A stretch of 64,000 nt of DNA from Rhexocercosporidium sp. MPI-PUGE-AT-0058 (taxonomy: Eukaryota > Ascomycota > Leotiomycetes > Helotiales), in NCBI GenBank assembly GCA_020746875.1, contig JAGTJL010000008.1, forward strand, positions 1,302,001 through 1,366,000, written 5' to 3'. Each line of letters opens with the position of its first letter. Positions within the stretch are counted from its first letter, which is position 1. The translations under genes were made by a program, and so were the position numbers. The notes under the pieces were generated by a model, which saw only the letters and a program-made list of their open reading frames with translations, searched no databases and was not told where the DNA came from. This document shows positions 46,901-57,175 of the stretch, piece after piece.

Positions 46901-47367
46901 ACACCGCGCCTCTCATCATGGCTGGTCTCGGAACAGGTCTCGCTCCCTTCCGCGCCTTCGTCCAATACCGCGCCATGCAAAAAGCACAAGGCAAGGAGAT
47001 CGGTGCCATCCTTCTGTATATGGGCTCCCGTCACCAGCGCGAGGAGTATCTCTATGGCGAGGAGTGGGAAGCCTATCAAGACGCCGGTGTCATTACTCTC
47101 CTCGGCCGAGCCTTCTCTCGTGATCAGCCCCAGAAGATCTACATCCAGGACCGCATGCGACAAACTATCAGCGACATCATCAAGGCATACATTAAGGAGG
47201 AAGGCGCTTTCTACCTTTGCGGACCTACGTGGCCTGTTCCTGATGTTACTGAGGTGCTAGAGGAGGCTATCGCTAGAGATGCTAAGTCTGCTGGCAAGAA
47301 GGTCGATCCGAGAAAGGAGATTGAGCGCTTGAAGGAGGAGTTGAGATATGTTCTCGAGGTCTACTAA
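43959..47367 (+). CDS. MET10: Sulfite reductase [NADPH] flavoprotein (alpha) component
   Basis: Two exons (43959-44057, 44131-47367) give 1111 residues. Alternatively, starting at ATG 44089 without the intron gives 1092 residues. The two-exon model is preferred because the 5' exon is in frame and splice signals with a TCTGAC branch point are present. The N-terminal 600 residues resemble a pyruvate:ferredoxin oxidoreductase-type domain, as in yeast Met10. The C-terminal half is a ferredoxin-reductase module: FAD site RREYSIASS (about 893-901), NADPH blocks GTGLAPFRAFVQYRAM (about 967) and YMGSRHQREEYLY, and terminal YVLEVY. It passes electrons from NADPH to the siroheme subunit that reduces sulfite to sulfide in cysteine/methionine synthesis; cytosolic. 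Confidence 0.93.
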
Positions 47368-48007
47368 GTCCTTGTGTATGGAAATAAGATAGTCTTTGCA
47401 TTTCTCGTAGATTGCATGGTTTTTAAATCGAGTCCTTCGCCCATACATAAGCTAGCTTAATCGAATCAATGAATCTGTACAAATACTCAACTTACCGTTT
47501 ATTATGTGAACTTGTATACTATTGCACCTACAAACCGCTCCTTCAAGAGTAAGCAAGGGCTTGATGTGAGCTGGAAAATCCCAGCACCCTACTATCATAC
47601 ATACATACAAGTACCGGAATGGAGCATCTACAGAGCACTCAAGTGGTTGCCTCTGACAAGCGAGCTTTCTGGAAACAGCAGAACCCATTTAGGACTTCAC
47701 TATCCAAAGTAAACAAAACTGCGACGTGCAACAAAAAGTCTCCACCGGATGGAAGTTGCAAAGTCAATCAGTATCCATTGTCATCTATCGTAAAAAGTCA
47801 TCACCAGCCCAAAGCCATCCATCCCGTTCACTCCCCTTCCTTCATGGGTATCGTCTCCAACCGCTACCAATTATCCTGTGTCGGAAAAACGCCAAAGAAA
47901 AGTCCCTAGTGCTCGGAAACAAAATATAAGAAACAAGAAAACTCTCTAATAAGTCATCATGGAAAGGAACAATGCCAACCATATCTAGCCTCTATCAAGA
48001 AATCTAA
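47368..48007. other. Convergent intergenic region between MET10 and the SNF2 gene
   Basis: 3' flanks of two genes. No element was recognised; it is moderately AT-rich. Confidence 0.4.
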
Positions 48008-51000
48008 TCACCATCTTCGACCATACACAGCATCTTCCCTACCAGAAGAAGCACTCGGTGGCGTGACCTTCCGCTCTCTCGCAACCGAAACCTCTCGGCT
48101 CGAACCAGCACTACTCGTCGGCAAAGAAGCCTCCTTCAAGATTCTCGGCTTCGTACCAAGATCATAATTCGCCGCAGTGGGGGAGTGAGGAGCAGCGTGT
48201 TCGGCATCGCGGCGGAAGAGCTGCAGGATCTCCTTCATGCCGAGCTTGCCTGCGCCGCCCTTTCCACCTTCGATGGTCTGGTTGGCGAGCTCGCGCTTCT
48301 TTTCTTGGAGATCGAGGATTCGCTCTTCGACGGAGTCTTTGATTGTGATCTTGTAGACAATAACGTCGATCTTTTGAGTGAGGCGGTGAACTCGGTCGAT
48401 GGCTTGTTCTTCGACGAACTGGGGAGAGTTAGTGTCAGGTATCCTGAAGTGAAGTCTCGACGAGGGGCTACTTACGGGATTCCAGAATGGCTCGAGGATG
48501 ACTACGCGCGTAGCAGCTGTGAGATTGAGTCCGAGAGATCCACACTTCAGACTACAAAGAAGGATTCTGCAGTTCTTGTCGTTTCGAAGCTTGGAGAGAC
48601 TTGCTTCTCGCATGTCGTTCTTCATACTTCCATCATAGCGAGTGAATTTGAATCCTCGCTGGCGAAGAAAAGGCTCGATGAGATCGAGCATGGACGTGAA
48701 TTGCGAGAAGACGATGAACTTGTGCTGGTCGATCTCCTTGCTGAGAATCTTCAACAGATGTGTAATCTTGGTTGACGTGACAATAGTAGCCAGTTGTGCC
48801 TCCTCGTCTTCTGACGAACCAACCTCATCTTCAACAGCTGAGTCTGAATCTGAGTCTGAGTCCGAATCCTCATCGGTTGTAGAATCCTCTTCTGAACCAG
48901 AGTCGACACGATCTTTCTTCGTCTTGGGCTTGATGTCCTTGAGATCTGGGAACGAGTCATCTTCGTCACCCGAGTTGAGCCACTCTCCACCACCCTCAGC
49001 ATTCTCATCCACCATTCCGCCTGCCTTTCCAAGCGTCAAGGGGCCTTGCTGATCTTTAGGTACGACCCAGGAACCTTCAGCATCCTCATCCTCGTCATCA
49101 CTGTCCTCAATGATGTTTCGGTTTCGTGGCTTGCGAGTGGGTGCATTGGACTCGGACTCCTTCTCACTACGATCCGTGCGGTACTTCTTCTTGTCCTTCT
49201 TCTCCTTTCGAGATTTTGTCTTTGTCGAAACAGCCTTCAGATCAGCCTCACAGTCTAGGCATCGGATGGCGCCTTCAGGCACAGCTGTCTTGCCGAGCTC
49301 CAGCTGGCAGACCTCGCACTTCTTTGAGCCAACACCTAGAGAGCCGAACATATCTGCCATCTCGTCGACATCAGCAGTAGACGCCTTAGACTTCTTCGTG
49401 TTGCCTGAGTCCGCAGCCAGTGCTTCGCTGTCCTTAGCAAGTTTGCCAGCAACGAGCTTTGGATGATTGCAAGCTTGTCTGAGACGTAACAGCAGGACCA
49501 AGGCACTGGCATAGTTTACCTTCTCACCACTCATCATCTGCTCAATACTAGCATCGGTGCGCTGCTCAAGACGCTCATAGAAGCGGCGTTCCTCGGGAGA
49601 GAATTCCGCAAAGACCTTCTCGATTTTGCGCTCCGTGACTTTGAATCCGGTCGTGTTGGCTTCACCAACAGCTGAAGGCTTTCCTCCGGGGTTCAGAGCT
49701 CCCTCCTTCTTTAATATTTCCTTAGTCCGACGCTTCATGAAGATCTTCAAGTAGTGACGAAGTCGCTTGATAGCAACATCTCCTCTACCATTCTTCATTG
49801 GCCGATCGATTTGATCCTTCCACTCTCTCAAATCATCGTAAGGCTTGATGCGCAAGAATTTGATAAGACTCTGGAGTTCGTCCAGATTATTCTGCATAGG
49901 AGTACCAGTCAAGCACCATCTGTACTCGCTTCGCAGTGCGTAGCAGGCTTGAGTAGCTTTAGCGTTACGATTCTTGATCGTATGAGCCTCATCCAGAATG
50001 ACACGGTACCAGTGAAGACCAAAGCATCCAACCTTGATACCATCTGCGTGCTCTGAAGAACCACCGAATTCGGACACTAGGATTTGGTAAGTTGTTACTA
50101 CAACGTCAAATTTCTTTAGGTCCGCAAATCGCTTGGTTCTTTGAGGGCCGTGATGGACACATACTCGGAGCATGTGAGAGCTCATAACCTTATCCTTGAT
50201 TTCTGCTTCCCATTGTCGAATGAGGGCTAGAGGGGCAACAACAAGAGTGCACTTCTCTATACCAGTGGGTAATTTGCGTTTTGTAATGGTAGCGTCATCC
50301 GTTGGCTTGGGGTTCGTAAGAATGAGTGAGATGGATTGAAGGGTCTTTCCAAGTCCCATATCATCGGCAAGAATTCCTCCCTTAGGTACTCTAGCCCCTT
50401 TCTTGCCGGTTCCAAGTTCTCGGCCTTTCATCCATTCGAGACCTTCAACTTGATGCGGCAGCAACTTTACTTTGACTCCCTCAACAGTGCCATCGTCTTC
50501 CTCTTCCTCCTCATCGTCAGAGGTCACTGCAATCTTCTCGTCTCCCACACTCAGGCCATTCAACTTGTCCATAATACCATCGACCTCAGCGTCCTTCTTC
50601 TTGCGAGAGCGAGTCCGAGGCATATCATCTTCATCCTCCATAGCACCCTCCAATAGAGCCTTGAGATCCTCTTGTGCCTTTGCGGGGTCCACGAAAGTGT
50701 ATGGTTCAAAAATTTCCGTTGATGGCGCAACATAATTGTCTCTGTAACTGTCATTTGTGAGATCAATATAGTTGCTTCCAGAATTGACGGACTGAAAGCC
50801 ACCAGATGAGCCACCGATTGAACTGAAGAGTTGTTGTGGTGCGGCCTTGGTTGTAGTGTATGAGTTGAATTGAGGTGCCGGAGCTCGATATACACTGGTA
50901 TTGGGTGGTGGTCTATTATCAATTTCAGCTTTTGAATTTCATGCGAAATGGGAGGTGATCTTACGCATATTTCAACTCGGGCTGATACTGGGCTGGAGCT

Positions 51001-51729
51001 CTAGGCATGAGAGGGTTATGGACGACCTTTCGGACAAAGTCCTTAGCAGCTTGGACATGAGGGTGTGCTGGATAAATAAAGATTAGTCCCATAGTATGCT
51101 AACATTTGGAGCCTTTTCATACCTGGCCTTTCTCCATCTCTGTGATGTTCTGGGCGGGACTTTGGCTGAATGAACAGACCCGAGTCCTTTGCAGGCGCGC
51201 GATGAAGAGGGGATGAAGGAAACGTTGGTTGACCGAACTGTGGCACGGTAGATTGTGGTTTCGGGGCGTCAGAGCTCTCTGCTTGCTTTGGTAGTTGCTC
51301 GTTGGGCATTGCAGCCTGCAAATGGGCCTTTACAGGCGATCGTTCGTTGACCATTCTGTTGAGCCGAGTCCCCTCGGGCTGACGCGGTTCTTTTGGTATT
51401 CCGAACACAAAAGGTATTGGACAATCGGTATTCGCAGACTTTCTTGGGGTACCGAAGTCGAAAGACGTGGGGGAATCGTAGGAGAATAGGGAGCTCGAAT
51501 TGCCAATCTCGCTCAATGTTATGCTTCGCTCAGTTACTGACTCGGGTGAATCGAATATTTCGCGGCGAGGAGGGCGATCTAGGGCAGTATGCTTTGTCTT
51601 GAGAGGGTGTTGGACTCGGCGTGGGTTCGTTTGTTGACTTGAAGAATCGGGCGTCTGTTGCCTGAAGCTTGGTGGCTCTTTTGTTGTTATCGTGTTCCGA
51701 GGGAAAAATGATCCTCTGTTGGTCAACAT
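48008..51729 (-). CDS. SNF2-family DNA-dependent ATPase (Rad5/Rad16-like group)
   Basis: Four exons (51729-51123, 51067-50965, 50912-48476, 48418-48008) give 1185 residues. The N-terminal 400 residues are Ser/Pro/Gln-rich. The ATPase has Walker A DDMGLGKTLQS (about residue 420), DEAH box LDEAHTIKN (about 544) and LTGTPMQN. After a long acidic/Lys-rich insertion with four Cys (CEVCQLEL, CLDCEADL; about 770-800) comes the helicase C half (FSQFTSMLDLIEPFLRQRGF, DRVHRLTQK). The insertion between the two ATPase halves is typical of Rad5/Rad16/Uls1 relatives, but no RING finger is complete. It probably translocates on DNA in repair or chromatin. A two-codon first exon (ATGAA at about 51772) spliced into this frame is an alternative start. 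Confidence 0.86.
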
Positions 51730-52154
51730 TAGTTGAGATTATGCGCACGTAGAGTAGCACGTAGTTACTTCATGAGGCTCGACTGGGTAGAGGTGTGCTT
51801 GTAATGTAGCACATGCTTCAGGCGCTGGTCAATGTTGCAGGAAAGAAAGTTGCTTGATATTCGCGTGGAAATCGCGTTCGAATGTGGGGTGACCGTCGTC
51901 ATAGGCAACTAGTGGTATTAAACCCAGGAACACTTTACACGAACGAGATCACGCCCCCTGAGGCGCCGCTAGCTGCCTACTGTAACTATCTTAGCATACC
52001 TAGGTATTGATGGATGAGGAAACCAAGCGGAAGTACATCTGAGACTGTTCTGCGCCAGTTCAATATGGGTATCTCGAGCTCCTATCTATCTTACAAATCC
52101 ATATCAGAGCACTTTTTCCAATACCATAACGCTGTGAGAAGCCAAACAACCAGA
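51730..52154. promoter_or_regulatory. Intergenic region upstream of the SNF2 gene
   Basis: A 0.43 kb region between tandem minus-strand genes. It contains ATG- and GT-bearing leader sequence in which an extra first exon of the SNF2 gene may lie. Nothing else was noted. Confidence 0.4.
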
Positions 52155-53592
52155 TCATGAGCCAGCTGCTTTGCTCGCTGTACTTCGCCTCTTGTTCTTA
52201 GTCTCGAATAAACTCTTTACTCTCCTCAGCCTCGCCCACCGTTCTTTATCTTTCTCATCTCTGATACTTCGAGCATCGTCCTCATCGACCTCTACCGGTA
52301 CAACCTCATTTGCTGTTCCAGGTGACCGAGCCTTTCCTCCCTGGACATCCTTCGCAGTCCTCAAATGGTGATCGTTCTTCAAAACGCGTAGTACAATTTC
52401 CCAACCAGCCATAGAACTTGTTGATGTCTTAGCGGGCTTCTTGCCATTCTGTGATGCTGGATTCTGCCATGGACAATAATCTCGGTGCTGCTTGACAACA
52501 TCTAAGCGGTCTATAACTGCCCCAGCAACTTCCTCTCCAGCGTCATTGACTTCTTTGCTCCTGAATATCCATAATCCAAGAACCCTAAAGCATGCGTGGC
52601 ATGAAACGGATCCAAGCTGAGTGCCTAATCGGTCATGTGCGTGTCCTTGCCAGCCGAACAAAGCCATAAGAAAGGCAACTTTATTGACTTCTGCAGGTGC
52701 ATTGCTCGTTTGATCTGTACCTGGAGGGGAGTTGAAAAAGCCGGTCGGAAGGTACTTCAGAACAAGTTCCAAATCGAATCCTTCCGGAGTTCGCATGTTG
52801 AAGGGGTATGGTAGAGTTTGACTTCTTTCCAGAAGCTCATTGTATCGCTCGCGGAGAGTTTCGATGGTAGTCGCAGCATGATTCAGAGGTAACTTGAATA
52901 TTGAGTCTGTACAGTTAGTGGGAACCTGGGAACAATCTTGCTAACACTTACCATCACACCCTCGTTTCCTCCAGAGACAGTTCTCATCGTGAGAAGTTAC
53001 AATGAGCTCAACATATTTGTCCACTAACGCATCTTCTGCACATTGTTAGCCAGATTCTTAAGCCTTGACCGTGTGCCGTACCAATGTTTTGTGCAACGTA
53101 GACAGGCTCCTCCTTGCCATTCACTTCCTTCTTGTTGAGCTTGACCAGAATCTCCACATTACAGAGGCAGCACCGCACTCTCTCAGACTTTTGGCAGACC
53201 CAGCCTCGTTTCGCCCACTCCACCTCGTTTACTCTCGCAGGTTTCGGCGTCCAGTCCGTCAGATTTGAGAAAGACTTCAGGCGCTTGAGGAACTCTGCGC
53301 GGTCCCAGGGAGCGTATTTCGGGGGGTCCGTCAACGCCGTAGGAGGTGCCATGGAGGCGGATTTCTTGTGGACCATGGTTTCCATCGTTCTTGGTCTCGT
53401 AAGGGAGGATGATATTTGTGCTGGAATGGAGGTTGAGCTGCTGATCCGGCGCTTTTTGGCTTGAAAGTCTGTGTTATCGGCAGTCGTTGGGTCGACCTGG
53501 TCGTTGTTTACTTCTTTTGAAGCTAATGTTGTGGTGGATTTGTTGCCTATCCCATTCAGGAGGGCATTGAACTTTCGTTTGGTCGCATTCAT
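52155..53592 (-). CDS. C3HC zinc-finger / Rsm1-type protein
   Basis: Three exons (53592-53082, 53035-52952, 52906-52155) encode 448 residues. Residues about 95-200 form the C3HC zinc-finger-like domain. Its ordered residues are CQKSERVRCCLC, then after the first intron LIVTSHDENCLWRKRGC, with the His-x3-Cys spacing of the family. The C-terminal half matches the Rsm1-like region (SCHACFRVLGLWIFR, DVVKQHRDYCPWQN, GWEIVLRVL), again with paired Cys/His. The N-terminus is basic and disordered with a KKRR nuclear-localisation-type cluster. In fission yeast Rsm1 is involved in mRNA export; NIPA is the animal relative. It should be nuclear. It shares a 205-bp divergent promoter with MET22. Confidence 0.87.
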
Positions 53593-53797
53593 GGTCGATA
53601 TTGGGAGAAAGGCACAAGAGGATATTAAGGCCTTGAAGCTGGTGAAGGAGTACGACAGACAGTTGCAACTACAAGTGAATTATGAGGAAAGCGGCTGCAT
53701 CATGGGAGATCGAAATATCGGCCGTGCCACCCCTGCGAGGGAAACCTGGACGGCCGCATCAAGCTCCACCGCGCCCTGTTAACCAGCACAAAGGACC
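53593..53797. promoter_or_regulatory. Compact bidirectional promoter, C3HC gene (-) / MET22 (+)
   Basis: Only 205 bp separates the two start codons, so the two genes must share this promoter region. No TATA box is obvious. No specific binding site was assigned. Confidence 0.6.
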
Positions 53798-55057
53798 ATG
53801 AAAAGCGAGGCTTGTAAGCAAATGTCACGAAACCCTTCCAAGACAATTCCTGGTCTATTCACTCGTCGACGAATCCTTGTTATCTCACTCTTTGTAGTCA
53901 TTCTGGCTGCCCTCACGAAATTCTTACCTCGCCTCGCTCTTCTTTCCTCCCACTTCATTACCCCACCTCGACCCCTCTCTACCGCCACCAAAATGGGTAG
54001 CTATAGCAAAGAATTGGAGGTTGCGCAGCTTGCTGTCCAAAGAGCAACTCTCCTTACAAAGAAAGTCTTCCATGAGAAGGCTAAGGGCACAATTTCAAAA
54101 GACGATGCCTCACCAGTTACCATTGGTGACTTCGGAGCCCAGGCGCTCATCATCCATGCTATCAAGAAGAACTTTCCCGATGATCAAGTTGTTGGAGAAG
54201 AGGAGGCAAGCACTCTGAGAGATAACCAGAAGTTGAGAGATCAGATCTGGGGTTTAGTGGATGGTGCTAAGCTCAACGATTCCGAAGCAGAGAAGGTACT
54301 TGGAGGACCTATTGAGTCGCTGGATGCTATGCTGGATGCCATCGATGCAGGAAACAGTGCTGGAGGCAACAAGGGAAGAATATGGGCATTGGACCCGATT
54401 GATGGCACAAAGGGTTTCTTGAGAGGAGGACAATACGCAGTCTGCCTGGCATTGATGGTTGATGGAGATGTGAAGGTTGGTGTTCTTGGATGCCCAAACC
54501 TTCCAGTTGATGATTCGGCACCCTTGACTGCGGAGTCAGGTACAGACCAGACAGATGCTGAAGGAAAGGGTGTCATATTCGCTGCTGTAGCTGGACAAGG
54601 AGCTATTAGTAGGCCATTGGGTACTGCTGGGTTGGGAAAGAGTCAACCAATTCAGATGAAGCCAGTCAAGGATCTCACACAAGCTACCTTCTGCGAGAGC
54701 GTAGAAGCGGGCCATTCATCTCACGGAGATCAGTTCGCCATTGCTTCCAAGCTCGGTGTCACGAAACCAAGTGTTAGAATGGACTCACAGGCCAAGTATG
54801 GTTCGATTGCTCGAGGAGCTGGTGATATCTACCTGAGACTGCCAGTCAGCGCTACATACCAGGAGAAAATTTGGGATCATGCTGCAGGAGACCTCATTGT
54901 ACGTGAGGCTGGTGGACAGGTCACTGATACTTTGGGAAGACGGTTGGATTTCAGCAAGGGACGAACTCTGGCTGAAAACAAGGGTGTAGTTGCAGCTCCT
55001 TCGGCCGTTCATGGACAGGTACTCGATGCAGTCAAGGAGGTCTTGTCCAAGAAATAG
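53798..55057 (+). CDS. MET22: 3'(2'),5'-bisphosphate nucleotidase (Hal2/Met22 family)
   Basis: A single-exon gene. The long form from 53798 is 419 residues. A second ATG at 53993 with a strong context (ACCAAAATGGG) would give the usual cytosolic form of about 354 residues. The enzyme removes the 3' phosphate from PAP and PAPS and keeps sulfate assimilation and 5'-3' RNA decay free of PAP inhibition. Its activity is lithium-sensitive in yeast. The metal-binding motif WALDPIDGTKGF (D199, D202 in the long form), the GEEEA acid and the second block WDHAAGDLIVREAGG are intact. The extension has a basic then hydrophobic segment (RRRILVISLFVVILAALT), a potential membrane anchor or targeting signal. 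It converges on the uL6m gene with 95 bp between stops. Confidence 0.92.
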   Translation: MKSEACKQMSRNPSKTIPGLFTRRRILVISLFVVILAALTKFLPRLALLSSHFITPPRPLSTATKMGSYSKELEVAQLAVQRATLLTKKVFHEKAKGTISKDDASPVTIGDFGAQALIIHAIKKNFPDDQVVGEEEASTLRDNQKLRDQIWGLVDGAKLNDSEAEKVLGGPIESLDAMLDAIDAGNSAGGNKGRIWALDPIDGTKGFLRGGQYAVCLALMVDGDVKVGVLGCPNLPVDDSAPLTAESGTDQTDAEGKGVIFAAVAGQGAISRPLGTAGLGKSQPIQMKPVKDLTQATFCESVEAGHSSHGDQFAIASKLGVTKPSVRMDSQAKYGSIARGAGDIYLRLPVSATYQEKIWDHAAGDLIVREAGGQVTDTLGRRLDFSKGRTLAENKGVVAAPSAVHGQVLDAVKEVLSKK

Positions 55058-55152
55058 ATGGCCCTCGAAGACAATGAAAACAAAATTGAAATATCTATTC
55101 CGTACACGCCAACCGATTGATTTGTACATATGATACAGATGTTGCCTCCCGT

Positions 55153-56004
55153 CTACTTGATCTTCTTCGCCTTCAACTTAATCGTTTCCCCATTCACGAA
55201 GATTCCCTTCCCCTTATACGGCTCTGGTTTCCTCCACATTCGGATCTTTGCCGCAAACTGTAGCACAACCTCTTTTTCACAACCTTCCAACAATATTCTG
55301 GTAGGTTGTGGCGTACTAGCCTTGACACCCTTTGGGACTGGAAGCTCGATGGGATGCGAATATCCGACCTTCAGCGCAACGAATTGCTGGCCCTCGAATT
55401 CCGGCTCGACAGTCGTAGCAGTATTCTCAATCGTAGCTCTGTATCCGACTCCAACCAAACGTAGAATAGCTGTGTGTCCCTCCGAGACTCCTAGGATATG
55501 GTTCTGTAGATACGCTCGAGTGGTTCCTGATCTTGTCAATAAAATTGCCATGCTTCATCCAGGTGGACTTCATACCCCACATCTCGCGCTGCTTCTTAAT
55601 CTCTCTATTCTCGATTGTAACATATGCCTTCCGTGTCGCCGTATCGTGCTCGAGGTTGACGAAGGTCGGGATAGTCAACGACATCTTGCCTGTATACTAT
55701 CAGAACGACAACCCCCCAAGGATCAGGAGAACATACCTAAAGGGCCCTCGATATGCACAGTTGGTCGGGCAGCAATTGGTGAAACCCGGCCATTCTTCTT
55801 CGCTGAAGGAGCTAGGATAGTGAAATTGACTTCGGGTGGTATTGACAATGGTGCTCGTCCGATTTGCGATGGGTGGTTTGGCGATGAAGAGAATGATCGT
55901 GAGGACACGGCGGGAAACGCTGGGAGAAGGAATGCTGGTATGGAAACCGAGGGAGCAGAGGCTATTGCCCTTTCAAAACCTTTCGATCGTGCGGTGGAAA
56001 GCAT
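55153..56004 (-). CDS. MRPL6: Mitochondrial ribosomal protein uL6m (Mrpl6)
   Basis: Three exons (56004-55737, 55689-55576, 55526-55153) encode 251 residues. The N-terminus (MLSTARSKGFERAIAS, then SSRSFSSSPNHPSQIGRAPL) is a mitochondrial targeting peptide. It is followed by uL6 sequence: LQNHILGVSEGHTAILRLVG, VGYRATIEN, KVGYSHPIELPVP and the C-terminal KPEPYKGKGIFVNGE, which is the signature of L6 proteins. The protein binds the large-subunit rRNA near the sarcin-ricin loop of the mitoribosome. Introns lie after the GPLG segment and in the EMWG/TTRAY block, and the phases fit exactly. Confidence 0.93.
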
Positions 56005-57175
56005 TGCGATGATGGCTTTGACTTGAGATGCTGCTCCCTTGTGATGGCTTTATTTTTTGGAGCTTCAATCACGGTCCACGTGATGGGAGTTCTGCCAAGT
56101 CTTCAACATCGCGTCCCTTTCCAGCATCTTTCTTCCACCAGAAAAATAACGTGTATTTAGTCCTTCTGAATACTGAAATCCGTACAGATAACTGCATTAA
56201 TAATGAAATTCGTCATATACATATAAAAATAGCATCGCATGCTTTGCAACTTTTATTACATTTATTACAACACAGTCCTGCATCCTGCAAGTATTTTCAT
56301 CGAGTAGCACAGAGGTTCATTATTATTCTTGAAGCGGTCTTTCACGGATCTTTGGCTAACTTGTCTCAGAAAACTAGATAGCAGTACAAATGCTTCGAAT
56401 TACTTATATAAATACCTTATATTGATCCCAGGGACATCAAGCAATCAGTTGCTCCTGAAGTTTTCCTTCTCCAACAAGTCAAGCCTATTGATTAAGCAAC
56501 TAGCATTACTAAAATCTATAATGAGCCAGAAAAATGTATTTCCACGTAACCTAAAAGGTATATCGACAATTTTTAGCAGGACAATTGGTAGGGTAGCCCT
56601 GGTTGAATCGCTGACCTCCCTTTGCAAAAGGGCTTCGGCTCATGTAGTGATGCGTTCCATTTCAACCACCCATCAATCTCTCATATCGTCCCTTTTCTCA
56701 ACTCAACCTAATCCTACCCTCCGAAGCTAGTACGGCGAAGCTTCGGTAAACGGAAATTCTGCCTGAATCGAAGTCTTATTGACTTTCCTTGTTCTTGTTC
56801 GCGTAAATCCTGTCCTCCTCTCCTTCCTTCTTCAACGACGTACTCCTTCCTTTCTACCACCACATCTCAACATCTCAAAATCAACACCATCTTCCCCATC
56901 CCAGCCATTCTGCCTCACCCGATACCGTTCATATTACCCTTTTTAATACAACTCCTCAATACAACTCGAAAAACAACCTGTTTCTTCAAATCTTCCTCGA
57001 TCTTGAAGCCGAAGTCAACATTGAGATCAAGCACAACACCTTGGAATTCAACCCCAGTTCAGCCTATTCACCTTAACCTAAACACAAGCTTTTGGCAGCG
57101 TCACGCTTGACTCGAACCAGCGCCTCCAACATCCCTCGGTCTTACGCCCGCCTTCGAACAGTTCTCTCGTCAATC
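56005..57175. promoter_or_regulatory. Divergent promoter region of MRPL6 and the Kar5 gene
   Basis: A 1.17 kb region. A CACGTG core is at about 56086. From about 56150 to 56540 the sequence is AT-rich (about 30% G+C in the two lines counted), like the patch at 15.7 kb. An open frame at 56329-56730 inside it has no recognisable motif. The last 350 bases are CT-rich leader. Confidence 0.45.

Noticed and set aside
56329..56730. 133-codon frame in the AT-rich region upstream of the Kar5 gene
   Set aside because: No motif and AT-driven composition; no splice partner was found.
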